Source of the DNA: Viola odorata
Taxonomy: Eukaryota > Streptophyta > Magnoliopsida > Malpighiales > Violaceae
Direction of reading: 5' to 3'
NCBI GenBank assembly: GCA_963691705.1
Contig: OY829541.1
Location: 40,689,661-40,753,660, forward strand
Length of the DNA stretch: 64,000 nucleotides
Below the pieces are notes generated by a model that was not told where the DNA came from, ran no database searches, and saw only the letters and a program-made list of their open reading frames with translations. A program made the translations under genes and the position numbers. Positions 32,633 through 45,820 of the stretch are shown piece by piece; position 1 is the first letter of the stretch; each line of letters begins with the position of its first letter.

Positions 32633-34060
32633 ATGGCCTCCATCAAGAAAAGCTTCTCTCCCCTTTTCCCTCTCCTCCTCCTCCTCCCAATCTTGATTTT
32701 CTCTCTCCCCGCCACCAAAACCACCGCCATACCCACGTCATCTTTAGACTCCCTCCTCTCTCTCCTCCGCACCAGCGGCCATTCCCTCTTCGCCAACGCC
32801 ATCTCCACCTCCGATCTCCTCTTCGACTTCCTCCCCCTTCCTTCCTTCACCCTCCTCATCCCTCCCAACCCTTCCCTCTTCGCCCTTGACTTGGCCCTCC
32901 CCTCCCCTTCCTACCTCTCCTCCCTCCGCCTCCACGTCATCCCCAATTACTCCCTCCCTCTCACCAACACCGTCACCGCCGCCGCCGCCAATCACACTTC
33001 CACTCCTCATCCCCTCACACTCCGCACCCTCAATCCCTCGCGTGTCCTCCATGTGATCACTTCGCCCCTCTCCGGAACCATTCTCATCGACGGCGTTGAA
33101 CTCCTCTCGCCTCCCCTCTATCTTTCAAGAAACGTCTCCGTTTACCGCATCCGTGCCACGATACCTGCGCAAGTCTCTTCTCCGCCACACCGCCGGGAAA
33201 GCCACAATCGCACGGTTCCTCCACATCTAGAGCGTTCTGTTCCGGCGAATCGCACAAGTCCTCCTCCGGTTAATCCAAGACGCCGCACAGATCCGACGTC
33301 GATTCAGCGTAACCAGACGGATCTTGCTCCCGCTCCTCTCCCGGTGAATGTTTCAGTTCTTGCTCCGTCGCCGGCGAACAATTCTGTAGAATCTCTGCTA
33401 CCAAACAACACCGCCAACAGTACAGATGTAAAAACAGGATCGCCGAGTCCCATGGTGGAGAACCGGCCGATCAGTGCTCCTTTAGCTCCAGTTACTTCCG
33501 GTTTCACGATCAGTCAATCGGAGATGAACGATTATGATATAGAAGGCAAGATCTCGGGTGTTTCGACGGTGGAGAAGGAAGAGAGATGTGGGCCGTTGGA
33601 TGGGAAGAGCATGCAGTGCAACAACAAAGATCCGACGCCGATTCAGAGTAACCAGATGGATCTTGCTCCCGCTCCTCTCCCGGTGAATGTTTCTGTTCTT
33701 GCTCCGTCGCCGGCGAACAATCCTGTTGCATCTCCGGTACCAAACAACACCGCCAACAGTACAGATTTTGCAAGTAACACTATTGAGCATACAGATGTAG
33801 GAACAGGATTGCCAATCAGTGCTCCTTTACCTCCAATTACTTCCGGTTTCATGATCAGTAACTTTGAGATGAGTGATTATGATGGAGAGGCCGAGATTTC
33901 GGGTGCTTCGACGGTGGAGAAGGAGGAGAGATGTGGGCCGTTGGATGGGAAGAGCATGCAGTGCAACGACCAAGATGGGGATGGTGAGGGACACGTCAGC
34001 ACTGATGGTGATGATGATTATCTACATCGGCACCACTTGAAGGACTATAGTCTTCTGTAG
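32633..34060 (+). CDS. Fasciclin-like arabinogalactan protein (FLA19/20/21-like), with duplicated C-terminal module
   Basis: The intact 475-aa frame has no intron. Residues 1-32 form a signal peptide (basic start, Leu-rich core). Residues about 36-175 resemble one FAS1 domain, with FTLLIPPNPSLFAL as H1-like and VLHVITS...ILIDGVELL as H2-like blocks. The rest is Pro/Ser/Thr/Asn-rich with APAPLP and APSPA arabinogalactan glycomodules and many N-glycosylation sites (NVS, NRT, NNT, NST). A module of about 110 aa occurs twice (bases about 33301-33630 and 33640-33976); each ends in ERCGPLDGKSMQC. The tail is acidic, then His-rich, with no hydrophobic GPI signal. It is probably a secreted cell-wall or apoplast glycoprotein. 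Subgroup assignment is from memory of family layout. Confidence 0.8.
   Translation: MASIKKSFSPLFPLLLLLPILIFSLPATKTTAIPTSSLDSLLSLLRTSGHSLFANAISTSDLLFDFLPLPSFTLLIPPNPSLFALDLALPSPSYLSSLRLHVIPNYSLPLTNTVTAAAANHTSTPHPLTLRTLNPSRVLHVITSPLSGTILIDGVELLSPPLYLSRNVSVYRIRATIPAQVSSPPHRRESHNRTVPPHLERSVPANRTSPPPVNPRRRTDPTSIQRNQTDLAPAPLPVNVSVLAPSPANNSVESLLPNNTANSTDVKTGSPSPMVENRPISAPLAPVTSGFTISQSEMNDYDIEGKISGVSTVEKEERCGPLDGKSMQCNNKDPTPIQSNQMDLAPAPLPVNVSVLAPSPANNPVASPVPNNTANSTDFASNTIEHTDVGTGLPISAPLPPITSGFMISNFEMSDYDGEAEISGASTVEKEERCGPLDGKSMQCNDQDGDGEGHVSTDGDDDYLHRHHLKDYSLL
33301..33976 (+). repeat. Internal tandem duplication in the FLA gene
   Basis: Two in-frame copies offset by about 340 bases share long identical words such as CTTGCTCCCGCTCCTCTCCC and ACAACACCGCCAACAGTACA. 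They differ by indels in the middle. The second copy carries a few extra residues (FASNTIEH). Confidence 0.9.
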
Positions 34061-34371
34061 AGCATTTGACACGTGTCAAAAGAATGTTGATATCAGATGT
34101 TTATTTTTTTTTCGCCACTCAGGAATTGACCAAAGGTTAGCGACTTTAGCTTTTACATCCTCCTGCTATTCTGAGGACAAGCAGTTTCATGTTCTGATTC
34201 TTTCAATTTCTGTAAACATCAACAATTTATGAATATGAAAGTAAATAAAGAATTGCACATAATATAAGCTTCCAATTTTTTGTTACATGGGTGCATGGCT
34301 GAATTTTGCTAAAACTAAAACCACCCAACATGTTGTTTTGCTAGACTTCAATGTATGAGTAGTAGGTGGCT
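34061..34371. terminator. Shared 3' region of the convergent FLA and helicase genes
   Basis: AATAAA at 34244-34249 is a plausible poly(A) signal for the FLA gene. The two stop codons are about 310 bases apart, so the 3' UTRs may overlap. Confidence 0.5.
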
Positions 34372-37300
34372 TCAGTCATTGTCATCGAAGCCTCCGGGGC
34401 CATCATCCATGTCAATGTCATTGTCATCTGCTGCGTTTCCTTGATCATCATTGCCATAAATACCAACCACTGCATTCTCTAAATCATTAGCTTCGGACCC
34501 ATCACGCACAGGTTTCTCGACAGGTTTCACGACGTTAAGATTTGTGTCACTGAGAAAAGAGGCATATGGCTTGGATACCTGCAAGAGTGAATTCGTTACT
34601 TAATATTTATAGGTATTTGCTGCTTTAGGGGGAAATGATTATGATCTCATGATATTCACCTTGAATAATACACCTCTCTTCTCAGCACTTTCCACTAAGT
34701 TGCTCCAATGCTCATCAGTCCTCAAAGTTGAGGCAGATCCTACAACCTACAGGGCGAGCCAATGCATAATCTCATAAGCAAAATTGAAATATGATATCAA
34801 ATGAAATACACGCTGCCCAAAAACTGTCTTGATCTGTATAAACAAGTAATGCCATACCAGGACAGTAGACTTTGCTCGGGTAATTCCAACGTTCATTCTC
34901 CAGGCATCGGACACAAACCCAATGCCTCTATCTTTGTTTGCCCTAACGCACGAGAATATTGCGACATCCTTTTCTCGACCCTGGTCAGTGAAGGCGAATC
35001 AAATTTTATGAGTTAAAGGAAAGTTTTAGCATTTAATAAATGCAATTGCAAGTAGCATGAATGGCTTTAAGAGGACAATTTACCTGGAACCCGTCAACGG
35101 TCTGAATATCTACAAAATTTTGAGATTCTTGCCCAAACATATCACGAAATCTATCTTGCAAGAGCTTGACTTGGTTTCTATATAGGGATATGATCGCAAA
35201 ATGCGAACTGGACCTGAGTTCTGGATACATGGTCACCAGTTTATTATACATCCGAAGTACAAATTCAATCTCATCAGTGTTCACCCAGGATCCACTTCCC
35301 GAGGGCTGGGACTCTTTCCCTTCGTGTATATCAAAGAAGCAAAATGGGCCAAAGCAGGGATATTGATGCCATTCACGTCTTGTCTTACTATCAATATCCT
35401 CTGCATCCTGCAGTTCTTCACTATAGAACTCCTTTGAAGGAAAGCTCCTTATCTGTTTTGCAACCACAAATGCATAATTAGGTAGCTGGAGCATATTACT
35501 AAAATATAAACTGCTCACATCCACAGGTTGGTTCTGGACAGGGTTTACACTCCATCTGCGTCTAGATTCTTCTCCAACAACATGTTATGAGGAAAAAAAA
35601 ATGACAAGGACTTTATAAAAACCAACATGTGCGGATACCATATCATGCAAGGATAAATATATAGAAGTACTAATATTTGATATTCGGTGTCAACAATAAA
35701 GTTTCATTGGACATAGGTGAGTATGATCAGGTTGGATTTCATTTAACTTTAAACAAAGTTTGATTTGAAATGAATATATTTGCAATGTGATGACAACAAC
35801 CAAATTTTCATGTACTTCCATTAAACAAAAACCACAACCCATATCAAACTGCCCTGAAGACTTGAACCCAAAACCCTTCACTAGGTACCTAAATCCCTAA
35901 CTGCTAGCCCAACAGTGGTTTTAATTTTACATAAGTTTATATTCACCATCCTCAACACCATAAACCAGAGCCAACCAAAACGATAAATTTGGTTATAAAT
36001 ATGCTGATGTATGCCCTTACTCATCAGTACTTTGATTGTCACCTACTATTACAATTTAACATGCTGTAGCAATTATCATGAATGAAGCAATCAGCTGACC
36101 TCTGGGTGCATTCGGTACTGCATCTTCAGCATGTTTACTGGATAACCAGCTCTCTGAAACCTCTCGAACAAACTTGTAGCATAACTTTATTTCAGAAAAC
36201 AGGAGTACATTAGAACATTTAAACCCCTAACCAGTAAAAATGTGCAAGTAGAAAACTACATCAATAACAAAGACAACTTCATTACCCAAGTTTCCCAGCA
36301 GTAGACGAAATTACTGTAGCTGGCAATTGAACTGGATCACCAACCTGAAATGAAAATAAGAAGATAAAATACTGCAGATAATTTATGAATTTAGATCACC
36401 CAAATATTCCCCAAGGACACTTCCAGTGAACATTAAACAGGCTTAACAGGTTGTGCATGCATCCATACATTTTGTGTAGATCTGTCAAAATTGACAACAT
36501 CCACAAAGCTTTTAAATGTTTTGCTCTCAACCAAGACAAGCCAACAACTTTTTTTTTCTTCTGTTAGCAGAAATAAATATATTTAAGTATCTAAATAAAT
36601 GTAGTTATTTATATGAACTGTCAAAACATCACTGCTTTATGAGAGGCTGAATCTCTGAACGATAATATTATGATTTACAAAGGAATACGCATGACTAAGG
36701 TAGCATCTGAGGTGTACCAGAAATACTTGTTTGCATCCATTGGCCAAAGGAACAAGAGTTGCAGGTTCCACCTGATTAAATAGAAAGAAAAAAAAAGTTA
36801 TATACGAACAAACAACCACATCCAAAATGAAATATCAGGGAAAGAACAACACCATTCTGGACCCAGCAAGTAAGTAAATAAAGTTAAAGGCCTTAAGAGT
36901 AAAGCAGCGATTAGACTACATGCTAACCATAATGTACACAATTTATCAAACACAAAAGTGTCAAGCCCAAATTCTCTTTGGAAAGCATGCTCAAGCCCCG
37001 ACAAAAATTACAATATGGCATGGAATCTCTATCTAACTTAACTGAACGCAGCCAAATATTTGATCTTACACTAGTTGCGAGTACAAATTATGTGCTGACA
37101 CAGGTAACAACTTCAAGACCATTCAAGAGTATCAAAGGCAATGCAAGTATTATTATCTAGCAAATGCTACAAAACGAGAACATTTTGAAGTTCCACAACC
37201 TTAAGCCATAGCACACGTCAAATGTTAACAACATATGCATTAATATGAACACAAACAGTCATAAATACTTACAGCTTGGGCAGCCTCATCTATAATAACA

Positions 37301-39771
37301 ACATCAAACCCATGATTTAATTTGCTAAATAGTGTTGAACCGCTGAAGCTGAGGGTGGAAAAGACCTACCAATACAGATACAGAAAAATTAGAAATGGGA
37401 ATTGTGGTAAATTAGATTTGTCTCCAACTGAAGGCATAACTTTACATACTATCACAGCATCTTCAAGAATAGAAGCACGGATTCTATCTGTATCTCTTCC
37501 AGCCTCTTGTTTCTGTTTCCCAGAAGTTGATTCATTTTGTTTCTGTTTCACCTGAAAAAGGATTGTCAACCGTCAACTTACCACATCAGCAGGAATTAGT
37601 ATCTATTTTATAACTTTATAAATCATTCACCGGTAATACTATCTACTAATTCATCATATATTTTAGATGCTTTTGAATCTAGAAAGCTCTTCATCTCTCT
37701 TAATTTTTAACTTTTATTTTACTCCTTCCTTCTTTGTTGAGACGCCAGGCAAGCTAGACGCAACTCTTCAGCTTTTGTCTAAGTGTGCATGAATAAATTG
37801 TAAAATACAGGGAAAGCTTTTGGTGCCATAATATAATTAAGTTTTTCAACCCGTGTTTTATTTTGCTTTTAGTTTGACCTTTTTCTCAAAATTATAATAA
37901 AGTAAAAGCATGTCATTTTGTGTAATAGTTACTCAACCCTTCCTAAAACGTTAATTATATTATTTCAGAAGGGACTACAAACTATGGTAATTCTCTGATT
38001 TTTATGATTTTTTAATAACTTGTAATAATATAAATTATATAAAAAAACTTTTCTTTTAAGTGAAAAAAAAAAGTAGATATTTTTGTACATCATACGGATG
38101 TTTCCAATAATTGTGCATAACTTCACACAAAAATAAAATTAATTGAAGGAAAAGTAATATATTGTTCAAGTTTTTCTAAAACGGTATATCAGAAATCAAA
38201 TTAACTTAGTATATAAAAATAATAATACTAAAGGAATAAAATTTAAAACTCATCATATATAGTAGCCACAGCACAGATTCAATGTTTTGCAGGAACATAC
38301 AAGGTAATCCATGCAAACAGACTGGACAGAGTGATGAGCTTTAAGACCAATCTGCACAATTTCAGGATTATATGCATGGACGTTTTCATCATGGATACCT
38401 GCAAACCAAACATAATAGAATAATTCAAGAGGTTTACAGAATGGCAAATCTGTTTACTTGGAAAAGAGGGAACCAACCAAAGCTTCTTGGTAGTCAGATA
38501 CTCAGATGGATATTCAAACAAAATTGCTTTCCAAGCATTGGCAAGCAAGCATAGTTTTCTGAAGAATTAATTGACGTTCACACCCACACTACTTGAACAA
38601 ACTCGCAGACAACTTCAAATACTGCAAAAGCACATTTTCACAAAAGATTTTTCAACCACTCAAGCATCAATGCGGACCCCCATGTTATTAAAATAGTCCC
38701 ACAGCTCTTTACTAAATGAGAAAAGTCTGCACAGCATCATTCCCCAATACATTGACCCACCTATCCACCTAGAGCCTTAATCTATTAATCTGAAGATGGA
38801 CCAGTCTAATCATAACAATTTGTATGCAAAAATCACAATAAAAGCATAACAAAAAAAAAACAGAAGCTAGTAACTACTAAGGAAGTTCAGATTCACAGAG
38901 AAAAATTGTACCTGTTTTAAGAAGGCGCACCACAATCTCATCAAGAGCAGAGTTTGATGGGGCACATACTAGCACACACACACGATATCTGCGACTGGAA
39001 GCAACAACTTCTGGTTTCTGCAAAATTTCAAAAATTAGGAAATATAATTCTGTAATAATATTCTACTACAACATATAAAATTCAAACTTACTAAATCATT
39101 TCCAGTAGTAGGAAAAAAACCATCGTCGCCATCTGTGGGCATAATCAGATCTCTGGGATTGCTGCCAGTCAACCATGGGGATGCTCGTGCCCAGTGATTA
39201 TACCTATGAATTGCACAAATTTTGCAGCTCAATAGATGATCAAAAAGATATTCCTGATTCTGTTGCTGCAACTAAGGGTTACAACACCTCAATGGTCAAT
39301 AATTTCTCAAGAGAGAAACGGGTTTCATCATGGAAGCACATTCAGTTACATCACTACGAACAACTAAATTGCTAAATCGCCATATAAAAAACCACACCAG
39401 TGTATCTAGGAACCCCAGGTTCACACTGTAGCTAAAAGACTTCTTGTGACCCCCACTGTTAAGGGGAAAAGGCAGTATTATACAAGCCTCTTGCAGCAAT
39501 ATAGCAATATTGGTCAGATGGAACAGTGGCTTCTTTAAGGAGATCTTCAGAAAAATTAGCAGACGCATCAAAGTTTATATAGAGGTAGTCTTCAATCCTA
39601 AGTACTATGAGATCTACTAACTATATTAACTGTCCTCTGTACTTCAACTTCACAATTCTATGAGTATTATTTTAGAAACATAGAGCCCAAGAAAGGATAG
39701 TGAAAGCAACCAACACCTACTTTTCTTGCATTGGTAGTTCTGGACCACATTTTACTTCACGCAATCCATCC

Positions 39772-41644
39772 CTGCATGAAAGAAATAGCTTTTTTTATGA
39801 AAAAAAGAACGTAAGGAACATTGTTCAGGAGAGAATTTTATGGAATCAAGCTTTGTCAATTGATTTCATGGAACACATAAATGTATTACCAAGAACAAAT
39901 ATACAAGCTTAATTTAACTCATGCCATAAGAGCTCTACAGTTTACATTAATGGTGATCTTATATTTGTATCAGTTTTGAACTCCATGGTTTTTATACAAC
40001 AGTATAATTTCTGATGATAGAATACAGATTGTGTTTACTCAAACCTACATCTAATGCCAATTTGCTGTGAATTACATTCATGAGGTGCACGGATATGGAT
40101 TGTTGAGAGCTTGTGATTGAGGTTCAGAAAACTATCCAAGAACAAGCAATTATTAAGGAAAAAGTTAAAGGAAACTTGAAGACTAAAACAGATTGTTATA
40201 TAGCTCCAACTCTCATAAGCTAAAAAGCTAGCGATGAGAACTGATAAGAGGTAGCGGATCATGCCTATGTTACCGGGGAAAAAAAAACTGTGAAGAATCC
40301 AGATTGTTATACAGCTCCCGTCTATATGGAGCTCTAGTTTTTTACTGCTTTATCCATCTCCAACAAGGAATTCTTTTCAAATTGTGTTGTTTCTCTCTAA
40401 AATAGGCAGTTATTTATTAATTTAGCCTTTTGACATACAAAAGTTAGCTAATGAAGGAAGTATGAGTTGATAGAGACAATAACTTTTTGACAAAAGAACT
40501 GAACATGCCATCTTTGTCCACAGCCAACTAAATTCAGGGAAGTGGAGTGGACCTATCGAGAATTCTAGCAACAGGTATAGAGCAAGAAAAAAGAAGGAAC
40601 CACCCATGTGTGAGATATAGAAGGCCCAAACCCAATACATGCATGTGATACTATCATAATACTGCATTTAAACAAATGTCAACTGCTAAATGCCCATATG
40701 TGTTCCTTTAAGACCTAAGAACCATGTATTAAGCCTACCGGCGATGGCACAATGGTTATGGGATATAGATGCAAGATAGATGGGAGATGGAAAAGATAAT
40801 TCTTGCTCAAGTGCCTCTCCCACCCTTAAAAGAGTGAAATTCCATTCCAACCTAAAACTCTCACACTAAAGAAAAACCAATGACCATCTACTCTGCACAA
40901 ATAATCCCATTTCTGCCTTCTTCAAATCAAGGAATCCCATTATGTCATAAGCCACTATAATAGGATCTCTCTTGATGTCGCTTACACTGAAGGGACCAGA
41001 TATTCAAACTTATGAAAACCAAGAACTAACTAACATGGTCAAAGGCTCCACAAATTTATCCTCTCAAGGGTTCTCAATCTTGTGAGCCATATGAATCCTT
41101 CTTACGATTGAATGCCAACCCAAGAGGGTCAGTACCCTATTATTCTGTTCGCTGAAAAACTGCGTCATAGATTAAAACATCAGTGATTTTTCTGTACAGG
41201 CTATTTCTCTAACACAATACTAGCGATTTCCAATTCATCTTCATAAGCATCTGCAATTCCATAAAAGTAACAGCAATCATCAAGAGGGTCTAGAATCTTC
41301 CCATTCCCAAGCAATTAACCTAGAAAAAAATTGCTACCAATTCTCCTCAGTTATTCCAAAAAAATCCAACTCTGAATTCTCCTCAGTGTTTCACTACAAA
41401 TTACAATAAAATAGAATAACTCAAACCCTCGAGAAATTTATAAAAAAAAGATAGTATGTGATAGTTCCACATCTTCAGAACAAAATTTTCCACATCGTTA
41501 AGACATTTGACCTCAAGACCTCGAAATAACCATAGATGTTTCGCATTCGCAGAACAACAAATACTTTAACGTAACAAAGATGACATAACTGAGCAAGAAT
41601 TGGAAAAGAAATGTTAAGAACGAACAAAGAAATAACTTTCTTAC
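39772..41644 (-). other. Large intron 7 of the helicase gene
   Basis: This 1.87-kb intron separates the Walker A exon from exon 8. I see no gene or clear repeat in it. Other long introns (43503-44717, 42397-43310, 41731-42360) are likewise without recognised content. Confidence 0.6.
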
Positions 41645-44600
41645 TTAGAGTGCATTCTTGCTGGAGTTGCATGCAAAATTGCACTAAGAAGCGCAAGGAT
41701 TGTTTGTGTCTTGCCTGTTCCTGGGGGGCCCTAGAAAAAATCAATGATCAACGTCCACAGATTAAATACAAACAGGTATTGAACCGACCTAGTGTGGCAA
41801 CCAGTAAGGTAGAATTATAGACCAGAGAAAATAATGTTTCAACTGCCAAATAAACTGATTTGCTACACTGCTCATTCATCCATTTGTTTCATGCTTATTT
41901 AGAGCCTTTTTGCATTGTAGACATATTATGTTTTGAGCACATGCACCTTCTGATTATACATATATCAAGCACCAGTATTCTCAACCAGTGACCAAAAATT
42001 TCTTGTAATTCAAACAATTAATGTTTTTTCTTTGCTCTACTAGCCAAAATACACTGATTACTAAGTAGAGAGATCAAAAAATAAACAAGGGCGTTGGTCT
42101 GTAGTCATTTCCATGTCCTGCATCCACATGATAGTTATACTCCTTCCCCTATCTTATCGCATTCACATTGCAGTTCAACCATTCTTAACAGCCCTTGTAA
42201 CATGTATTATGTTATATAGTTCAGTATTAGAAGTTGATGCCTTAAAAATGTATTAATATGTGTTGTGAAATTGAACAAAAGCCAAACTTCCGAATCCCAG
42301 ATGCCATAAGATTAAGAGAGAAAAATAAAAGGGCATGCTAGAAAGAAGCACAAGTCAAACCTGTATCAAGACAAAGGCTCTCCGGGAGAGGCTGGCCTGT
42401 AAAAAGAAATATTACTTTAGATAATACATAAACAAGTACTTACATATGATTACAAATATACATCAGAATTCTATGGTAAAACTCAATTCAGATAAGAGGA
42501 GAAACTGCAAATATCATCACTCACTTTTGAGCTTCTTTTAAGCCACTAGGTTTACTGTTGAGGGATTTCAGTACCTAGTCAGTAGTTGGGTTCAACTCAT
42601 AGTAACACCAAAATGAAAACTGAGTTACTTTACAATGTTGTCCTTTAAGTTCATTTTGAGCCAATTACTCACCTTAAGTTTTACAAGTTGTCGATTCAGT
42701 CCTTTAAGCTTGTCTTGGGTCAATTATTCCCTTTGTCAAATACTCTCTTTAAGAGTCATGTAGTCAGTTATTCCCTTATGTAATTCAAAAAAATTATTTG
42801 TAAAAAGCAACCATGACAATGAGAGGAAGTAAATGACAATCCATGCAAGTTAAAGGGAGCAATTGACCACAGACAATAAAATGCCTGACACTCAAAGGAG
42901 TAACTGACTAAAACGAAACCAAAGTGGAGAAGACGACTGTCAAAGTTAGGGTGCGTGTTTTTTTATTTGGCCAAAATAATGCAAGTATAATCTGGCACTA
43001 ATATTCTTTTTATTGGTTCCCCAATAACTAGTATGCTCAATAATATTTTTGCTCTTGTACAGTGCACTGAGTGATGACTTTTATTTACATGGGAATTTGT
43101 TCTGTATAGTTAATCATAGAACGCTGGCACCATAGCCTGGTGTCCACAGCATGCGCGAAAGAAACTTGAAAAAAATATATGAATACTACAGAAAATAAGC
43201 ATTCCCAATGAAATTGCAGAAGGAGCTTCCCCAACTTTCAAATAGAAGATGAAAAAGAAAAAGCAAAAGAGTTCAAATGAGCATGTTTAGCTATCTCAAA
43301 GAAAACTCACATCTATTGCTCCCATTTGTGACTTATTAAGAGTTGCACCAAAATATTCACGCAGCGGTTCAGAAACTTTCCACGCCTCATCTTCAGAACC
43401 AGAACTTTTATCAGCAGCGTTTAATATTAAATCCTTGAAAGGAAGTGAGCTAATTGACCGCAGAGCATAATATTCTCGGGTAATTGTTGATAAACTACAA
43501 ATCTGAGAATATATTGCATTCAGTAAAGACCTAATCAAAATCAATTATTGATAACAAAATATATGTAAATCAATCAGAACTAAAAAAAAGAAGACAATCT
43601 CAACTTCACTTTTAATGCTTTATTGTTTTCGCTCCCTGGCCTAGTAGCCAAGTTTCCGATATACATATAATTTCCTCCCCCAAATGGTGTCAAACATCAC
43701 ATCACATTGACAACACGGCACATACTCTAGACATGTTGATAATGTTAAGAGTTCTGCCATTTTTCTATCTTAACAAAAAACAAACAAGCAGAAATCTAAC
43801 AGTTCCATACATCCTTTTCAAGAAAATTGTTAAGCTATAAGAATCTCTGTATTTTCAGCGTAAGATACAAGATGGCATAAGGATAGTTGTGTTCGAAGAA
43901 CTTCTGCACTTAACACTATGTTATATCCTCAACAGATAACACCTTTGTTTTCCCTTGTACAACAACCCCCCTTAGTTTAACTCCAAATGCTTCTACACGT
44001 CTTTTAGACTTTTACCAATGTTTTTTCTCGTGCAACTCTTCTAAGTTAATTTTTTCATATCTTCAAATCAAGATTAAGGTGGTTTAAATTGTGGTCCAGC
44101 TCCTGGACCATTGTGTCAACATCTGTTAAACATGTAGAATCACTTGAAAACTTGTAATTTCATGGAATAAAAATTGAAACGCAAGTGACTCATTCCAATA
44201 CTTGAAATTGGTTTTTGTTTACATTTTTCATGAGTTCAGTTCTAACTTATTTCTAAAGTTTGTACTTCTGTATGCGATCTATTATCTTCAGAGTTCAGTA
44301 TTTATGTTTGGTTCAACAGCAGTCTCTATATGCTTTAATGTCTCTTTCACTATCTCTCGTTCTTGAATCAGCTTCTAAGTATCAACTGTATTAACTTTTC
44401 AGTGATTGAAAGCATCTTCCCTTTATCATCTCCACACTCATTATAATCTACGGCTATACCTCCTTTATTTCTAGTAAGATCATAACTCTTATTATCTAGA
44501 CCTACATAAGTGCCATCTACAAACAAAAATAACATTGGCAAACTGAATCCAGCAGACAACCTCAATCATCTGTACACATCCATCTACCTCATTATATTTC

Positions 44601-45140
44601 TATTTCAGAATATGAAATCTCAGAGCAATATATGTACTTGGGTACATATTCATAAAATGATGCGAGACTAATAACTTATAGCATATGAAATAGCAGAAAG
44701 TTTGAACAAAATGTTACCTTTAGACTAAACAAAGGTTTCTCCTCGGGCTTTACGGGAGCAGTAATATGGGATCGCATGTTCAACAGCCTTGGGCGAGATT
44801 CAACAACATCAGTATTCAAATTCATGACCTCCCCAACTAAAAACATTCTGAGTCTAAGAAGATTATGCTGGTGGTGCTCAACCAAAGCAAATGCATATGG
44901 AGGGAACTTTTTATTTCCCTCTTTAATCTGCATTACAGCAAGCTTCACGCAGTAAGGAAGCGAAGAGAAACAGCCAAGCATTTTATAAACCAAAGGAGAA
45001 GACAAAAATGAAAGGTTCAATTACAAAAACAAAAGTATATTAGTTAAGCACAAGATTTGCATTGACCAGTAGTACCTATACTAGATTTCTAAGTTAAAAG
45101 AAAGGGTTTAAACACCATTAATAGGTACAGATTAGATTAC

Positions 45141-45252
45141 CTGCTCCTTCGTGATATCCTCTCCCCCTCGTCATCACCATATGTAACCGCGGGCATGATA
45201 AAATCACTTTCCTCATTGCACTCCACTACCAGTCTCATTACCCATTCCGACA
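45141..45252 (-). other. MAA3: Helicase exon 3, with an apparent deletion
   Basis: The exon reads VSEWVMRLVVECNEES, then VTYGDDEGERIS, after which the frame is lost. Two bases later KEQ joins exon 4 (IKEGNKKFPPYAF) in phase. The family has a short Leu-rich segment (a run of Leu before SKE) at this point, which is absent here. A deletion of about 22 bases explains both the missing segment and the phase error. Confidence 0.65.
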
Positions 45253-45713
45253 CTGCATTGCACAACCCAATTCGCATAGAGTTACGCATAAGTAAAATGA
45301 ACTACAATTCAAGTCATATGGTAATGTATCAACAAATGTTAACTTCTGTCACCAAACATATTTAAAAATTCCATAGGAGAAGTAAAACCAAATTGTCACG
45401 CACATCCAAATTTGCAGTAGAAAAGAAGAAAAAAAACCTTCTTCGTCGTCTTTCTTTTGAATAATTTGAGCTTTAATTTCTTCAAACAACAATGGCTCAA
45501 AAGTTGCCAGGTAATCATCAACGTCTTTGTACGTGTTTTCCACTTTGGCTAATCCCAAGTCAGCTCCATTATCACCCTTCTTTTTCTTTGCCTTCTGTTC
45601 AATGCAATGAAACACACACACCAAAAGCAAAGCAAACATGTATTTCAACCAAACAACCGCGTATAAATTGAAACATGAAAGAGACACAAAGGAGAGAGGA
45701 GAGGTAGAGTTAC

Positions 45714-45820
45714 ATCAGATTCCTTGAGGAGATTAAAGTAGTCCAAGCCAGGACAATTTTGCAGAAACGAGCAAAGGCAGCCTCTTCAGCTTCGTGAAGC
45801 GTCTCTTTGTCAACTGCCAT
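45714..45820 (-). other. MAA3: Helicase exon 1, lacking one base
   Basis: The ATG at 45820 starts MAVDKETLHEAEEA and reaches FCKIVLAW. The next bases give TTLISSRNLM and a stop. With one more G after TGG they would read DYFNLLKESD and end exactly at the GT donor at 45713, in phase 0 with exon 2 (KAKKKKGDN). The exon is 107 bases where 108 are expected. The site is a short run (CCAAGCC on the plus strand), so a sequencing error is possible. Confidence 0.75.

Larger units (their letters stand above)
34372..45820 (-). pseudogene. MAA3: SEN1/MAGATAMA3-type superfamily 1 helicase gene, 20 exons, two apparent frame breaks
   Basis: CDS exons: 45820-45714, 45594-45438, 45252-45141, 44927-44718, 43502-43311, 42396-42361, 41730-41645, 39771-39721, 39203-39092, 39017-38912, 38398-38301, 37551-37450, 37365-37273, 36771-36718, 36344-36286, 36184-36100, 35452-35084, 34980-34858, 34746-34660, 34578-34372. 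All introns are GT-AG and phases agree from exon 4 on. Motifs: GPPGTGKT (Walker A), VCAPSNSALDE, VVIIDEAAQA (DEAA box), GDPVQLPA, QYRMHPE, MNVGITRAKS. The length (about 815 aa) and exon content match Arabidopsis MAA3, a nuclear RNA/DNA helicase related to yeast Sen1 and needed in the female gametophyte. Exon 1 lacks one base and exon 3 appears to have lost about 22 bases, so the frame is broken as read. Confidence 0.88.

Noticed and set aside
44368..44565. 65-aa frame in helicase intron 4
   Set aside because: No homology recognised, and exon phases on both sides join without it.
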